In this document: piece after piece, positions 63,559 through 64,000 of the stretch
Layout: each line of letters starts with the position of its first letter
Position numbering within the stretch: position 1 is the stretch's first letter
DNA from: Dehalococcoidia bacterium
GTDB lineage: Bacteria > Chloroflexota > Dehalococcoidia > Lucifugimonadales > Lucifugimonadaceae
Direction: 5' to 3'
Assembly: GCA_022819585.1 (NCBI GenBank)
Contig: JAJEGY010000019.1
Span: 62,001 to 126,000, forward strand
DNA: 64,000 nucleotides
Program-made: the position numbers and the translations under genes
The notes under the pieces: model-generated
Seen by the model: the letters and a program-made list of their open reading frames with translations, nothing else
The model's database searches: none
What the model was told of the DNA's origin: nothing

Positions 63559-64000
63559 ATGAAAAAATTTTTCCGAGTGCCGCCAGCATTCCCGATCCTT
63601 TTCACACTCATCGCCGGCGTCGTGCATAGCACCGTTTGGGCGTTCGAACCCCTGAACGATCCTTGGAACTACATCAGCGGCGGTTTCATTATCTCGATCG
63701 CGATCTTGATGTTCGTGATCGCCGTAATGACCTTCCGAAGACGCGGTGAGAGTTTCGACATCCGACGACCCACAAGTCAACTGGTAACGAACGGCATCTA
63801 CGCCTCCTCGCGCAATCCGGCTTATCTCGCAATGCTGTTGGCGATATTCGGTATCGGATGCGTCGCCAATTCACTCGCCATCATTCTGGCCGTCATCCCA
63901 ACATTCATCGCCTTCAATTGGTACACAGTTCCTCGGGAGGAACGGTACCTCCGTCGCACCATCGGCCACGAATACGAGGAATACACCAAACGCGTCAGAA
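63559..64000 (+). CDS. Isoprenylcysteine/phospholipid methyltransferase-family membrane protein, 3' partial
   Basis: At least 147 residues, continuing beyond the window. It begins MKKFFRVPPAFPILFTLIAG with an initial hydrophobic helix, then a helix ending IAILMFVIAVMTFRRRG, and shows LVTNGIYASSRNPAYLAM, the SAM-binding ICMT/PEMT-type motif (G-I/P-Y-x-x-x-R-N-P-x-Y), followed by EERYLRRTIGHEYEEYTKRVR, also characteristic. A small integral membrane methyltransferase; substrate in bacteria generally unknown. It is divergent from the OsmC-family gene, with about 90 bp between them. Confidence 0.85.
   Translation, partial: MKKFFRVPPAFPILFTLIAGVVHSTVWAFEPLNDPWNYISGGFIISIAILMFVIAVMTFRRRGESFDIRRPTSQLVTNGIYASSRNPAYLAMLLAIFGIGCVANSLAIILAVIPTFIAFNWYTVPREERYLRRTIGHEYEEYTKRVR

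Overview
The window looks like chromosomal DNA of moderate G+C from an aerobic, free-living bacterium, most likely a Chloroflexota related to the SAR202 clade. This is inferred from the style of the genes: four lipoproteins with a lipobox, three of them followed by long Thr/Pro/Glu linkers; three divergent enolase-superfamily (mandelate racemase/muconate lactonizing enzyme) proteins in 64 kb; DUF1501/DUF1800 proteins; an LPXTG-like protein; and a caa3-type oxidase. There is no rRNA operon, CRISPR array, prophage or recognisable insertion sequence.

Layout. 0-21 kb: a sugar-acid and amino-acid metabolism neighbourhood (two enolase-superfamily enzymes, trpB, an MFS carrier, rhamnose/fucose-type mutarotase, ybeY, a membrane spermidine-synthase-like protein, a DapA-family lyase, relA/spoT, rpsT, a metallo-amidohydrolase and a D-cysteine desulfhydrase-like PLP enzyme). 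21-25.4 kb: HEPN-like ORF, SRPBCC protein divergent from a TetR regulator, a small lipoprotein, a D-arm-deleted tRNA-Val, nhaA and an intact tRNA-Val(TAC). 25.7-31.5 kb: ctaCDEFG, a complete caa3 cytochrome c oxidase operon. 31.7-36.2 kb: rdgB, then moaA, a protein with three RNase H-like domains, and an RNase HI-MoaC fusion. 36.3-36.5 kb: tRNA-Met-type(CAT) and tRNA-Val(CAC). 36.6-45.8 kb: VOC/ArsR pair, a terpenoid-cyclase-fold protein, a HAD phosphatase, DUF1330, a DUF1800-NHL-DUF1501 cluster, a third enolase-superfamily enzyme and a VapBC pair. 45.8-64 kb: NCS2 permease, ileS, a GH-A-like protein, a 45-residue membrane peptide, a Rieske protein, a 1400-residue LRR lipoprotein, a membrane Hdr-like Fe-S oxidoreductase, argC, an OsmC-family gene interrupted by an in-frame TGA, and a methyltransferase running off the end.

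How they may work together. The enolase-superfamily enzymes, the mutarotase, the DapA-family lyase and the MFS carrier fit dehydration and cleavage of scavenged sugar acids. Electrons could reach oxygen through the Fe-S/Hdr-like membrane protein and the caa3 oxidase. Molybdopterin synthesis (MoaA, MoaC) is tied by operon structure and by fusion to RNase H domains, for which I know no explanation.

The strongest points for follow-up are: (1) the OsmC-family gene with TGA exactly where the first redox Cys is expected, a candidate selenoprotein; (2) the RNase HI-MoaC fusion; (3) the neighbouring protein with two catalytically dead and one intact RNase HI domain; (4) an inverted ~110 bp tRNA-linked repeat at 23.7 and 36.4 kb that supplies the stop codon of nhaA and lies in or beside a block (~21-36.3 kb) whose strand composition is flipped relative to both flanks.
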